From an uncultured Opitutia bacterium (GTDB lineage: Bacteria > Verrucomicrobiota > Verrucomicrobiia > Opitutales > Opitutaceae), in contig CAILHZ010000007.1 of assembly GCA_903834135.1 (NCBI GenBank), positions 62,001-126,000 of the forward strand: DNA of 64,000 nt. Direction: 5' to 3'. The notes under the pieces are model-generated. The model saw nothing but the letters and a program-made list of their open reading frames with translations. It did no database searches and was not told the DNA's origin. A program made the translations under genes and the position numbers. Position 1 is the stretch's first letter; each line of letters begins with the position of its first letter. Shown piece by piece: positions 24,561 through 34,364 of this stretch.

Positions 24561-26000
24561 ATGGCTGATACCACACTTACTTCCGAACCTGTACAAAGCG
24601 ATAATCCTGTCACCGGGATTGATCAATCCGCAGGTAACTTTAGTTACAAAGTTGACTACGAATTTGATGCAGGCACTGGACTCTCTGAAAAGACAGTCGA
24701 GTACATCAGCGCAGCTAAAAAAGAAGATCCCTGGATTAGGGAGTTCCGCTTAAAAGCGCTCAAGGTATTTGAGTCAAAGCCTATGCCCACGCACTGGGCA
24801 ACAAAGGATCTTGAGGCTATTGATTTTAGTAAAATCCGTTACTACCTATCTAGCGGTCAAAAACCAAAACGTACCTGGGATGAAGTACCTGATGATATCA
24901 AGCGCACATTCGAGCGTCTTGGCATTCCTGAGCAAGAACGCAAATTCTTAGCTGGTGTGGAAGCGCAGTTCGATAGCGAAGCGGCTTATTCCAACGTAAA
25001 GGAAGCAGTCTCTAAACAAGGCGTTATCTTCATGAATTCGGGTGAAGCGCTTAAGGAACATCCTGAAATCTTTAAGAAATGGTTTGGGAAAGTAATTCCA
25101 ACTGGAGATAATAAATTCTCAGCTCTTAACAGCGCTGTTTTCTCAGGTGGCTCATTTATTTACGTTCCTAAGGGAGTTAAAGTTTCCCATCCCCTACAGG
25201 CTTACTTCCGTATTAATGCAGAAAACTTTGGCCAGTTTGAACGCACACTAATTATTGCAGATGAAGGCTCAGAGGTTACCTACATGGAGGGCTGTACTGC
25301 TCCTAAATTCTCAACCTCAACTCTGCACAGTGCGGTCGTTGAATTAGTCGCACTTAAAGGCGCTAAGATTCAGTACATCACAGTTCAAAATTGGGCAGCC
25401 AACGTATTTAATCTCGTAACTAAGCGTGGCGTTGCCCACGAAGAAGCAGAAATTAAATGGATCGACTGTAATATTGGTAGCAGGCTTACGATGAAGTACC
25501 CTGGCGTTATCCTTAAGGGACGCAAAGCACGCGGCGAAGTCATCTCTATTGCTTTAGCAAACGATGGCCAACACCAAGACACGGGTGCAAAGATGGTGCA
25601 CGCTGCAGATGAAACCACGTCAAACATCATCGCTAAATCAATTTCTGTAGGTCATGGCCGAAGCACCTACCGCGGTATGGTACACATGCCTAAGCATCTT
25701 AAGGGATGTAAGAATAACACCGAGTGTGATGCCTTGTTAATTAATACTAACAGTCGCACAGATACCTACCCTTCAATCACGGTGCGCGGCGCTGAAAATA
25801 AAGTGCAGCACGAAGCCAGTGTTTCAAAAGTAAGTGAAGAACAAATTTTCTACATGCGTCAGCGCGGTCTCACTGAGGCCCAAGCAATGAGCTTGTCGGT
25901 AAATGGATTCATTAATGATCTAGCACGCCAGTTCCCAATGGAATATTCCGTCGAACTCAAACGCCTCATCGATCTTGAGATGGAAGGGAGCGTTGGATAA
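24561..26000 (+). CDS. sufB: SUF Fe-S scaffold subunit SufB
   Basis: 479 residues from ATG 24561. SufB hallmarks: [10 protein letters not shown]-like [60 protein letters not shown] with the scaffold Cys region, [12 protein letters not shown], and the C-terminal [25 protein letters not shown]. With SufC and SufD it forms the cluster-building scaffold. The stop codon overlaps the sufD start (TAATG). Confidence 0.96.
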   Translation: MADTTLTSEPVQSDNPVTGIDQSAGNFSYKVDYEFDAGTGLSEKTVEYISAAKKEDPWIREFRLKALKVFESKPMPTHWATKDLEAIDFSKIRYYLSSGQKPKRTWDEVPDDIKRTFERLGIPEQERKFLAGVEAQFDSEAAYSNVKEAVSKQGVIFMNSGEALKEHPEIFKKWFGKVIPTGDNKFSALNSAVFSGGSFIYVPKGVKVSHPLQAYFRINAENFGQFERTLIIADEGSEVTYMEGCTAPKFSTSTLHSAVVELVALKGAKIQYITVQNWAANVFNLVTKRGVAHEEAEIKWIDCNIGSRLTMKYPGVILKGRKARGEVISIALANDGQHQDTGAKMVHAADETTSNIIAKSISVGHGRSTYRGMVHMPKHLKGCKNNTECDALLINTNSRTDTYPSITVRGAENKVQHEASVSKVSEEQIFYMRQRGLTEAQAMSLSVNGFINDLARQFPMEYSVELKRLIDLEMEGSVG

Positions 26001-27307
26001 TGAGTACCTCAACTAATTTAGTTACTTCTGTAGGAGCTTTTAGTGCTGAGGCATTCGCTTTAGCTCTAGAATCCCACAAAGGTCTTCCTTCATGGTGGCT
26101 AGAAAGAAAAGAAGCAGCCTACAAGCAATTCACGAGCTTGGCTTACCCAAGCGCAACCGATGAAAGCTGGCGCTTTAGTACACGCAGTGGCTTCAAGCTT
26201 GATGGCTTCTTAGCAACTAATTCACCAGCTACAACGGCCGCTAAAGACATAGGCCTTCCTGGAAAACCAGCGCTTACGTTTGTTAACAACTCACTTACTG
26301 AATCAAATCCTGTAGATCAGGCACTGACACAAAAAGGCCTTGTTGTTTCAACACTTAAGCAGGCACTTAAAACACATTCAGAAGTACTTAAGGCCCACTT
26401 CATGGCACAAGACCAGCGTCTTGGCTCTGCAAAGTTTGCAGCCCTACATACAGCTTTTATTAACGACGGTGCTTTTATCTACGTACCTAAAGGTATGGAA
26501 TTAAAAACACCAATCACTATTGTTCACTCAGCAAGTGGAGCTAACACAGCTGTATTTCCACATACTTTGGTAATTACTGAAGAAAATGCTCAAGTAAGCG
26601 TCATTGACTACTTCGTTTCTGATTCTACTTCAGCTCATTTCTGCTGCGGAGCAAATGACTTGTATGCAGGGCATGGCTCAAAGCTTAATTACGTAGGGCT
26701 TCAGAACTGGTCTACCCTAGACCTCTGCTTACAGATGAATTCAACGGTTGTGAAACGCGATGCCCGTGCACAGTCACTGAACCTTCACTTAGGAGGCCAT
26801 CAAGCACGGCATGAATCTTTAAGCCAACTGCAAGCACCTGGTGCATTCTCAGAAATGCTAGCGCTTACTATTGCTAGTGGCGAAAGAGAATTCGATCAAA
26901 GAACGCTTCAAATCCATCAAGCACCTAATACAAAGTCAGATCTTCTGTATAAAAATGTACTGCAAGATAAAGCACGTACAATCTTCTCGGGTCTTATTGT
27001 TGTAGATCAAGACGCTCAAAAAACAGACGCTTACCAAAGTAACCGTAACTTAATGCTTAGCGATTCTGCTGAAGCTAATTCATTACCAGGCCTAGAAATC
27101 CAAGCTAATGATGTGCGCTGCACACACGGTGCAACCACAAGCCGTGTTGATCCTGAAGAACTTTTTTATCTTCAAGCTCGCTGCATTCCTGAAGCAAAGG
27201 CACATGAATTACTTGTATTCGGATTCTTTGAAGAAGTGCTAAACCGCTTAGAAGATGATGAACTGCATGCCGCTTTAAGAACAATCATTCAGTCTAATTT
27301 TAATTAA
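26000..27307 (+). CDS. sufD: SUF scaffold subunit SufD
   Basis: 435 residues, paralogue of SufB. N-terminal helical part with PSWWLERKEAAYKQF, then the beta-helix core with FIYVPKGMELKTPITIV and IFSGLIVVDQDAQKTDAYQSNRNLMLSDSAEANSLPGLEIQANDVRCTHGATTSRVDPEELFYLQARCI split over two motifs typical of SufD. Translationally coupled to sufB by start/stop overlap. Confidence 0.94.
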   Translation: MSTSTNLVTSVGAFSAEAFALALESHKGLPSWWLERKEAAYKQFTSLAYPSATDESWRFSTRSGFKLDGFLATNSPATTAAKDIGLPGKPALTFVNNSLTESNPVDQALTQKGLVVSTLKQALKTHSEVLKAHFMAQDQRLGSAKFAALHTAFINDGAFIYVPKGMELKTPITIVHSASGANTAVFPHTLVITEENAQVSVIDYFVSDSTSAHFCCGANDLYAGHGSKLNYVGLQNWSTLDLCLQMNSTVVKRDARAQSLNLHLGGHQARHESLSQLQAPGAFSEMLALTIASGEREFDQRTLQIHQAPNTKSDLLYKNVLQDKARTIFSGLIVVDQDAQKTDAYQSNRNLMLSDSAEANSLPGLEIQANDVRCTHGATTSRVDPEELFYLQARCIPEAKAHELLVFGFFEEVLNRLEDDELHAALRTIIQSNFN

Positions 27308-27318
27308 TTCAGTCTTAA

Positions 27319-27879
27319 ATGAGTACACCTGCTAATAGAGATCGCACCCTGTCACGAGAAGTCACGGCTACCCAAATTCCATCGGGTGATAAGCAAGTCC
27401 TCGCCTCAGGAACGAAGCTCATGCTTCACCAAACCTTAGGAGGAAGTTTTACTGTTCAAAGCGATTTTGGACTCTTTCGTATAGACGCAAAAGACGGTGA
27501 CGCGATAGGCGAGCAAGTATCTCAAGATACATCCACAGATCATGCTACACTAGCCGATGGTTCACCAGATCCTGAGGCAATTTGGGATCAACTGCGCAAG
27601 GTCTTCGATCCAGAAATTCCAGTAAACATCGTAGATCTAGGTCTTGTTTACACGATGGATATTGTCGAGCTACCTGAGAATACAGGTTTCGGCATTCAAG
27701 TAGCAATGACTCTGACAGCACCTGGTTGCGGCATGGGACCAGCGATCGCTGAAGATGCTAAGTCAAAGATTCTCTTAGTCCCCGGAGTTACAACAGCTGA
27801 AGTCCGCATTACCTGGGATCCAGCCTGGAATCAGTCTATGATTAGCGAAGAAGGTAAGATGAAGCTTGGTCTGATTTAA
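27319..27879 (+). CDS. sufT: SufT-like Fe-S maturation protein (DUF59/MIP18)
   Basis: 186 residues. The N-terminal segment (LSREVTATQIPSGDKQVLASGTKLMLHQTLGGSFTV) is that of SufT, and residues about 85-180 are a DUF59 domain: DQLRKVFDPEIPVNIVDLGLVYTMDI and LTAPGCGMGPAIAEDAKSKI. SufT helps mature Fe-S proteins downstream of the SUF scaffold. It is the last gene of the cluster; no cysteine desulfurase (sufS) or sufU/sufE lies in the window. Confidence 0.88.
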   Translation: MSTPANRDRTLSREVTATQIPSGDKQVLASGTKLMLHQTLGGSFTVQSDFGLFRIDAKDGDAIGEQVSQDTSTDHATLADGSPDPEAIWDQLRKVFDPEIPVNIVDLGLVYTMDIVELPENTGFGIQVAMTLTAPGCGMGPAIAEDAKSKILLVPGVTTAEVRITWDPAWNQSMISEEGKMKLGLI

Positions 27880-27947
27880 ACAATAGCAGCTAAGGGACAA
27901 CTTCAAACGTTGATACTAATGCTAAGCCGTTTAATACTAAGCTTTGC

Positions 27948-29987
27948 ATGGCAGTTATAAGCGCACCCTCTCTTCCACGTCGCACCCTTTTGTTAGCAGG
28001 TGCTATCATTGCTTTTTCAGGAATCGTTGCGTACATCAACTGCTTATCTGCTCCATTTATCTTTGATGATTTAGATGCAATCGTTGCCAATAAAACGATC
28101 CATACGTTTGCAACTTCACTTTCTCCAGCCGCTGATACGTCCGTTAGCGGAAGACCGGTCTTAAATCTTTCCTTAGCCTTTAATTATGCACTCGGGCATA
28201 ATTCTCCAGCGGGCTACAGAGCTGTTAATATATTAATTCACATCCTAGCTGGATTAACACTCTTTGGTATTGCTAGAAGAACACTCAAGCGCCCTGCCTT
28301 AAGGATACTCTACGGTGCGGATTCAGCCGCCTTGGCGCTTGCTGTATCTCTTATGTGGGTTCTTCACCCCTTACAGACTGAATCCATTACTTACGTCATT
28401 CAGCGCGCAGAATCTCTGATGGGGTTATTCTACCTGCTTACCTTATATTTCTTTATTCGAGGTATTGAACTACAGGAATTAACCGAAAAAAATAAAAGTA
28501 TTCTGTGGTACAGCTTAAGTATGATTGCCTGTTTCTTAGGCATGGGAACAAAAGAAGTAATGGTGTCTGCTCCCTTCATGCTGCTTGTCTATGATAGAGC
28601 ATTTGCAGCAGGAAGTTTTAAGGAGGCCTTTAAAGTAAGGCGCAACTGGTACCTAGGGCTTATCCTGTCCTGGCTCTTCTTAGCTCTTCTGATTGCAAGT
28701 ACAGGAGGTAACCGTGGTGGTTCAATTGGCTTTGGTATTGGAGTAGCGTGGTGGAAGTACGCACTCACTCAGTTTAAAGCTATCACAACATATATCAGCC
28801 TATCTTTATGGCCGCATCCACTCGTGTTTGCACGCGGAGCATTTTGGGTCACAAGCATTTTCGAAATCCTACCGCATGCTTTAATTGTCCTAGGTTTATT
28901 TGCAGGCACTCTGATTGCATTTAAGAAAAATACCCCGCTTGGGTTTTTAGGCTTATGGTTCTTTGCTATCCTCTCTCCTACCTCGAGTATAATTCCTGGT
29001 ACAACTCAGATGATTGTAGAGCACAGAATGTATCTACCTTTAATTGCAGTAATAACACTAGCCCTACTCGGCCTTTACGCCCTAGCCAGTAAGCGCACGA
29101 CAGCAATCTTCATTGTTCTGTGTTTACCCCTAGGCTATTTCACAACACTGCGTAATGCAGTCTACTTAGATACCTCTTTATTATGGAAGTCTACAGTCAT
29201 GCATGAGCCGACCAATGCCTTTGCGCAGCTCAACTACGGAGTGGAGCTTATGAAAACTGAGCATTACGAGGAGGCTAAAACGCATATTCAGACTTCACTT
29301 GAATTAAACCCTAACTCAATTGAAGCGTATACTAATTTGGGAAACATCGCCATTAAGACAGGTCACCCAGATGAGGCTTCAGGTTATTTTAAAGAAGCGC
29401 TAAAACTTCCCCAGGCTTCTGCTCAGACTCAGATTGATGTGGCTAATTCACTCTTAGAAACAGGCCACTACGATGAAGCACTTACTCATTACGAAGAAGC
29501 ACTTCATTTGAAACCTCAGAGCACTGAAGCAGAATGTAATTTTGGAATTGCACTGCTACGCAAAGGTCACGTCGTTGAATCACTCTCTCACTTTGATCGC
29601 TCACTAGAAAACGATCCTGACTTTACTCCCGCACACTTTAACCGGGGTAATGCTTTACGTAGAATAGGCCACACGAGTGAAGCCATTGCTGAGTATAAAG
29701 AGACGCTACGCTTAAATCCTAGCTTTATTGACGCAGCACTTAATCTAGGAAACCTGCTACTTCAAGAAGACAAACTTAGTGAAGCGATTGGTTACTTTCA
29801 CACAGTACTGCATAGTGCACCTAATTATGCTGAAGCACACAATAGTCTAGGACTTGCCTTAGCTAAAGGACATGCCTTTTCTGAAGCACTGACAGAATTT
29901 AAAGAAGCATTAAAACTAAAACCTAACTATCCTGCAGCAGCTGCTAATCTAAGTCATACTGAAGCAGCACTCAATGCCTCCCACTAA
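27948..29987 (+). CDS. TMTC-like polytopic membrane protein with seven TPRs
   Basis: 679 residues. Residues about 1-410 carry many hydrophobic helices with the FIFDDLDAIVANKTI loop near the first helix and VSLMWVLHPLQTESITYVIQRAESLMGLFYLL, features of the TMTC/GT-C-like family that includes O-mannosyltransferases. Residues about 420-679 hold seven full tetratricopeptide repeats and a partial eighth (for example EAYTNLGNIAIKTGHPDEASGYFKEALKL). A periplasmic protein glycosylation role is possible by analogy with TMTC; not shown. It heads a group with the DUF1080 gene (13 bp) and the MFS transporter (4 bp). Confidence 0.82.
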   Translation: MAVISAPSLPRRTLLLAGAIIAFSGIVAYINCLSAPFIFDDLDAIVANKTIHTFATSLSPAADTSVSGRPVLNLSLAFNYALGHNSPAGYRAVNILIHILAGLTLFGIARRTLKRPALRILYGADSAALALAVSLMWVLHPLQTESITYVIQRAESLMGLFYLLTLYFFIRGIELQELTEKNKSILWYSLSMIACFLGMGTKEVMVSAPFMLLVYDRAFAAGSFKEAFKVRRNWYLGLILSWLFLALLIASTGGNRGGSIGFGIGVAWWKYALTQFKAITTYISLSLWPHPLVFARGAFWVTSIFEILPHALIVLGLFAGTLIAFKKNTPLGFLGLWFFAILSPTSSIIPGTTQMIVEHRMYLPLIAVITLALLGLYALASKRTTAIFIVLCLPLGYFTTLRNAVYLDTSLLWKSTVMHEPTNAFAQLNYGVELMKTEHYEEAKTHIQTSLELNPNSIEAYTNLGNIAIKTGHPDEASGYFKEALKLPQASAQTQIDVANSLLETGHYDEALTHYEEALHLKPQSTEAECNFGIALLRKGHVVESLSHFDRSLENDPDFTPAHFNRGNALRRIGHTSEAIAEYKETLRLNPSFIDAALNLGNLLLQEDKLSEAIGYFHTVLHSAPNYAEAHNSLGLALAKGHAFSEALTEFKEALKLKPNYPAAAANLSHTEAALNASH

Positions 29988-30000
29988 TTATTAAATCCCC

Positions 30001-30684
30001 ATGAAATTATTTACTCCTTCTTTCATTCGCTTAAGTATTACCGCTTGTATAGCGCTACTCTTCACAGCCTCAAACCTAGCTGCTCAAGAACTGGTAACTA
30101 AGTCTATTTTTAATGGTAAAGATTTAACAGGCTGGAAACTTATCACCCAGACAAAAGCACCACTTGTACAGGTATGCAGTGTCGACAAAGAGGGAGTCTT
30201 ACACGTCAAAGGTAAGCCTGTAGGTTACCTGCTGTATGACGGCACCTATGTTAACTACCGCTTACACATCGAGTGGCGCTGGCCAGTAGCTGCAGTTAAG
30301 AACAGCAATGGTGGAATCCTAGTACATATTGCCTCTGGACCAATTGACCGCGATACATGGCCACTGTGCTTTCAGTTTCAAACTAAGTTAACTAGAGCAG
30401 GCGATATTCTTCCCATGGCTGGAGCGCATTTTAGTGAAGCCTTATCTACAGCTGCTGACGCTAAGACCCCTCAGCTCGATCGTAAGAAAGATTCGAGCGA
30501 AAATCCATTAGGCCAGTGGAATAGCTATGACATTGAATGCAATCACGGTGAAATGAGCTGCAGCGTAAATGGTGTTGCTCAAAACCATGTATCTCAAACT
30601 AACCCAGCATCAGGCCAAATCGGTGTGCAGCTTGAAGGAACTCCATACGAGTTAAGAAATATAAGTCTTACAATCCTTCCGTAA
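30001..30684 (+). CDS. secreted DUF1080 protein (3-keto-disaccharide hydrolase domain)
   Basis: 227 residues with a signal peptide (about 1-28, ending AAQ). A single concanavalin-like DUF1080 domain: SIFNGKDLTGWKLI, GYLLYDGTYVNYRLHIEWRW, NSNGGILVHI, WNSYDIECNHGEMSCSVNGVAQN and GQIGVQLEGTPYELRNISL. Such proteins are abundant in Planctomycetota and Verrucomicrobiota; some members hydrolyse 3-keto-glycosides. The substrate is unknown. Confidence 0.85.
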   Translation: MKLFTPSFIRLSITACIALLFTASNLAAQELVTKSIFNGKDLTGWKLITQTKAPLVQVCSVDKEGVLHVKGKPVGYLLYDGTYVNYRLHIEWRWPVAAVKNSNGGILVHIASGPIDRDTWPLCFQFQTKLTRAGDILPMAGAHFSEALSTAADAKTPQLDRKKDSSENPLGQWNSYDIECNHGEMSCSVNGVAQNHVSQTNPASGQIGVQLEGTPYELRNISLTILP

Positions 30685-30688
30685 TGTA

Positions 30689-31936
30689 ATGACTGCAGCG
30701 TCTTCACATGCACACGAAAAGTTTAAGCGGCTACTTCCACTGCTTCTAGCTTCGCTTGCTGCAGTAGGTCCTTTCTCAATTGACGCCTATTTGCCTTCCA
30801 TGGCTGAAATAGGTCAAGTCCTACACGCTTCGCCCTACGCTGTTCAGTCCACACTGACAGCCTATATGGTGCCCTTTGCAATCATGATGCTTTGGCATGG
30901 AGCGATTTCTGATACCCTGGGCAGAAGAGCTGTAATTCTTTGGGGTATAGTCCTATTTACGCTAGCTTCAGCCGCGTGTGCTATGGCCCAGACTATTGAA
31001 GCCCTGCTTATCTTTAGAGCCCTCCAGGGCATGGCAGCAGGTGCTGGTATGGTTGTAGGTCGAGCAATTATACGAGACTTATATCATGGAGCAGATGCAC
31101 AGCGTGTTATGTCTCAGGTCTCACTTACTTTCGCAATTGCACCTGCTATAGCACCCGTAATTGGCGGCTGGCTACAAGTCTGGTTTGGTTGGAGAGCAGT
31201 CTTTGTATTTATCGTGGGCTTTACCACCGTTGCGTGGTTTGTTTGCCGAGCTATTTTACCTGAAACCCTAGCTCCAGAAAAACGCCAACCCCTGCATCCT
31301 TTATATCTTGCACGCGCCTATTGGAGTGTTGCCACATCGCCTAGGTTTATTGCTGCTTGCCTAGCACTGACCTTTAATTTTTCAGGGATTTTTATTTATA
31401 TCACTTCGGCACCTGTTTACTTAATGCAACATCTGCATGTTCCAGAAACAGGCTTTATCTGGTTGTTTGGGCCAGTGACTGCAGGCTCAGCTACTGGAGC
31501 ATGGATTTCAGGTAAATCTGCAGGAAAAGTAAGTCCTTATAAAACTCTCCGTATGGCCTATACCTTTATGGTGAGTGCAGCTGTAGTCTGTGTGACCTAT
31601 CATTTCTTTTTTAAGCCTTCACTTCCCTGGAGTATTGTACCGCTTTATTTTTATGCCTGTGGAATGTCACTAGCATTCCCCTCTCTTACGATTGTTGCCT
31701 TGGACTTATTTCCAAAACAAAGGGGCCTTGCTGCATCGTGTCAGAGTTTTATTTCAACATCAGGAGCAGCCCTTAATGCAGTCATAGCACCACTGGTGTG
31801 GGGATCTGTATTTTCTTTATCTGTTACTTCTGCCGCAGCGATGCTCGCAGGTCTAGCATCATTTGTGATCTTTGCAGTATCAGGAAAACAAGAACCCAAG
31901 CATAACGAATCAGCTATCGAAGTGCTCTCTCATTAA
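30689..31936 (+). CDS. Bcr/CflA-type drug or metabolite efflux transporter
   Basis: 415 residues, 12 predicted membrane helices, major facilitator superfamily. FSIDAYLPSMAEIGQVL at helix 1, the loop 2-3 motif GAISDTLGRRAVILWG, and FRALQGMAAGAGMVVGRAIIRDLY are marks of the Bcr/CflA DHA1 subfamily, which exports bicyclomycin, chloramphenicol or amino acids by proton antiport. Its stop codon overlaps that of the convergent adenine deaminase gene by 4 bases. Confidence 0.9.
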   Translation: MTAASSHAHEKFKRLLPLLLASLAAVGPFSIDAYLPSMAEIGQVLHASPYAVQSTLTAYMVPFAIMMLWHGAISDTLGRRAVILWGIVLFTLASAACAMAQTIEALLIFRALQGMAAGAGMVVGRAIIRDLYHGADAQRVMSQVSLTFAIAPAIAPVIGGWLQVWFGWRAVFVFIVGFTTVAWFVCRAILPETLAPEKRQPLHPLYLARAYWSVATSPRFIAACLALTFNFSGIFIYITSAPVYLMQHLHVPETGFIWLFGPVTAGSATGAWISGKSAGKVSPYKTLRMAYTFMVSAAVVCVTYHFFFKPSLPWSIVPLYFYACGMSLAFPSLTIVALDLFPKQRGLAASCQSFISTSGAALNAVIAPLVWGSVFSLSVTSAAAMLAGLASFVIFAVSGKQEPKHNESAIEVLSH

Positions 31937-33570
31937 TCAGTAAACAGTGGCTGAAAAGCCCACTTCTTAGCCGAGAAAAGTCCCTTATCACTTAATTTAA
32001 GGTCTGGTATAACCAGTAGCGCCATAAATGATAAAGTCATAAAAGGAGCTCTTAGCATACTACCAAGTCGTTTAGCTAATGCATCACACTTGGTGTATTG
32101 GTTGGCCACTTCTTCTCCTCTGCTCTTAGCCATTAAACCAGCAATAGGGAGTGCGAGCACCTCACTTCTATTACGTCCTACAGCACTTAAACCGCCTTTA
32201 TTTTTAATCACTAAATTTGCAGCTTCAGCCATAGCTTGGTCACTTACCCCAATAACAACAATATTATGGGAATCATGAGCCACACTGGAGGCAAGAGCAC
32301 CGTCACTTAAAGCAAATCCACGGATAAATCCTACTGCAATAGGTGACTTTTTTTTGTACCGATTTATTACAGCAATTTTTAAAATATCTTTTAACGGATC
32401 AGTAACGACGTAGCCTTTCTTGATTTTTGGCTGCGCAGAAAATGAGGTGGTAATAAGTTGCCCATCGAGTGCTTGAATCACCTTAAGTTTTCCTGGCTTA
32501 CTTTTAATTTTAAAATCTGCTGATTTTACTTTCCCGACTTTAAAGTAATTAATGCTACGCACTGCTTTGCGCGGCAAAAGACTCTTCCCCTGTTTTGCAA
32601 CTATCTTACCTTTAAGATAAGTCGCCTGTACTTTAAAATTCACAAGGCTATCCACGATGATAAAATCAGCCCGATCACCTACTTGGAGTAGTCCTACCTT
32701 AAGCCCGTAATGTTTAACTGGGTTTACGCAGGCACACATCAAAACATCCATCGGATCCAACCCTAAATCAAGTGCTCTGCGGATATGTGAATCGATGTGA
32801 CTTTTAACCAGTAAATCAGGATGCAAGTCGTCGCAGCAAAACATGCAGTCCCTAGGATTAGTTTTAAGTAAACTAATGAGTGCATCAAAATTTCTGGCAG
32901 CAGAACCTTCCCGAATCAAAATCTTCATCCCTGCTTTTAACTTATCTTTCGCTTCTTCAAGACTGAAGCATTCATGGTCTGTGGATATACCAGCCGATGC
33001 ATAATCAAAAGCAGCCTGACCACGCAGTCCTGGAGCATGCCCGTCCACTTGTTTTCCCAAAGCCTTTGCACAAGCAATCATTCCCATTAAGGACTTATCC
33101 TTAGCTAGGACTCCCGGAAAATTCATCACTTCACTTAAATATCCAATCTCTTTTCTTTTAAGCAGTTTTTGTACTTCTTTTAAATTAAACTTTGCACCCG
33201 CTGTTTCAAACGTCGTGGCTGGAACACAGGAGGGAGCACCAAAACAAAAATTAAAGGGCGTACGCTTACCGTCCTTAATCATGTAGTCGACACCCTTAAC
33301 CCCAAGTACGTTAGCAATTTCATGAGGATCGGATACGGTAGCCACAGTCCCATGAATTACCGCAAGCCGTGCAAATTCTGCAGGGGGCAGTAACGAACTC
33401 TCAATATGAATATGCGCGTCCACAAAGCCTGGCATAATCAATTGTTTTGAACGTACCTTAGGGTCTTTCTTAATACGTGAAATATACCCATTTTTAATCT
33501 CTAGGGTTCCTAGAAAGTGCGTACGATTAAGTACATCCACAATGTGTCCAGAGATACGCTGAAGGCCCAT
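31933..33570 (-). CDS. ade: adenine deaminase
   Basis: 545 residues, amidohydrolase fold. Metal-site motif PGFVDAHIHIESS, SDPHEIANVLG, GHAPGLRG, STDHECFSLEEA, and FCCDDLHPDLL are those of AdeC-type adenine deaminases, with the C-terminal domain carrying AVGFIRGFALSDGALASSVAHDSHN. It converts adenine to hypoxanthine and ammonia in purine salvage. Divergent from clpP. Confidence 0.93.
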   Translation of the reverse strand: MGLQRISGHIVDVLNRTHFLGTLEIKNGYISRIKKDPKVRSKQLIMPGFVDAHIHIESSLLPPAEFARLAVIHGTVATVSDPHEIANVLGVKGVDYMIKDGKRTPFNFCFGAPSCVPATTFETAGAKFNLKEVQKLLKRKEIGYLSEVMNFPGVLAKDKSLMGMIACAKALGKQVDGHAPGLRGQAAFDYASAGISTDHECFSLEEAKDKLKAGMKILIREGSAARNFDALISLLKTNPRDCMFCCDDLHPDLLVKSHIDSHIRRALDLGLDPMDVLMCACVNPVKHYGLKVGLLQVGDRADFIIVDSLVNFKVQATYLKGKIVAKQGKSLLPRKAVRSINYFKVGKVKSADFKIKSKPGKLKVIQALDGQLITTSFSAQPKIKKGYVVTDPLKDILKIAVINRYKKKSPIAVGFIRGFALSDGALASSVAHDSHNIVVIGVSDQAMAEAANLVIKNKGGLSAVGRNRSEVLALPIAGLMAKSRGEEVANQYTKCDALAKRLGSMLRAPFMTLSFMALLVIPDLKLSDKGLFSAKKWAFQPLFTD

Positions 33571-33667
33571 ATGCCCTAAAAATGAGCCTTACTGACTAAA
33601 AAGCAACTCACCATCATGTTGCTTGAGCACTTGCCAATCTTAAAACCCTGTACAATCTTTGAGATGC

Positions 33668-34321
33668 ATGCACTTCGATCACCTTCAACCAGGACTAAAC
33701 CAACCTATCCCACGTCACGATGATGACGAGGACGAGGATGAGACAGAAAGCACAGCCGAGAGCTCCAAGTCATCCCCTATTGCTAATACAATCCAACGTA
33801 AATTCTTATCCCAGCGTAAGATTTTCCTTTGGGGTGCAGTAACCGATGAGACGGCTAAAGACATTACAGAAAAACTACTTTACCTTGAAGCAACCGCTCC
33901 TGGAAAAGAAATCACCTTCTATATCAATACTCCTGGAGGATCTATTACAGCAGGCATGGCTGTCTATGATACTATGAAGATGATCTCTTCACCTGTGAGT
34001 ATCGTTGTTACTGGCATGGCAGCCTCCATGGGTTCAATTCTGTTAAGCGGTGCAGCCAAAGGTAAACGCTTCCTTTATCCGCATGCACGCGTACTTATCC
34101 ATCAACCGCTGATTTCAGGACGCTTCATTGGCCCTGCTACAGATATCAATATACAAGCTCAAGAAATGGAGAAGTTAAGAACTGAATTAAATCAAATCTT
34201 AGCAACAGCTTCAGGCCAGCCGATGGAAAAGATTTCCCGAGATACTGATCGTGACTTCTATCTTAATGCCCACGAAGCAATCGAGTACGGTCTAGCCGAT
34301 AAGATTATTAAAAAACTCTAA
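33668..34321 (+). CDS. clpP: ATP-dependent Clp protease proteolytic subunit
   Basis: 217 residues from ATG 33668 (a TTG at 33659 would add three). Serine protease with catalytic Ser in GMAASMGSILL, His in ARVLIHQPL and Asp in SRDTDRDFYL, preceded by FYINTPGGSITAGMAVYDTM. The N-terminus has a very acidic stretch (HDDDEDEDETESTAESS) before the axial-loop region, longer than the short propeptide of typical ClpP. A TACAAT sequence 11 bases before the ATG may be its -10. No clpX lies nearby. Confidence 0.93.
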   Translation: MHFDHLQPGLNQPIPRHDDDEDEDETESTAESSKSSPIANTIQRKFLSQRKIFLWGAVTDETAKDITEKLLYLEATAPGKEITFYINTPGGSITAGMAVYDTMKMISSPVSIVVTGMAASMGSILLSGAAKGKRFLYPHARVLIHQPLISGRFIGPATDINIQAQEMEKLRTELNQILATASGQPMEKISRDTDRDFYLNAHEAIEYGLADKIIKKL

Positions 34322-34324
34322 CCT

Positions 34325-34358
34325 AAAAAAAGCCGATCATCAAATGATCGGCTTTTTT
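34325..34358. terminator. bidirectional terminator between clpP and the receptor gene
   Basis: A-run, GCCGATCAT, loop CAA, ATGATCGGC, T-run. The A-run and T-run on either side make it work on both strands. Confidence 0.9.
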
Positions 34359-34364
34359 GTGCCC

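Noticed and set aside
33601-33624. AAGCAAC / GTTGCTT inverted repeat between ade and clpP
   Set aside because: Only seven pairs with a 10-base loop and no T-run; too weak to name as an operator or terminator.
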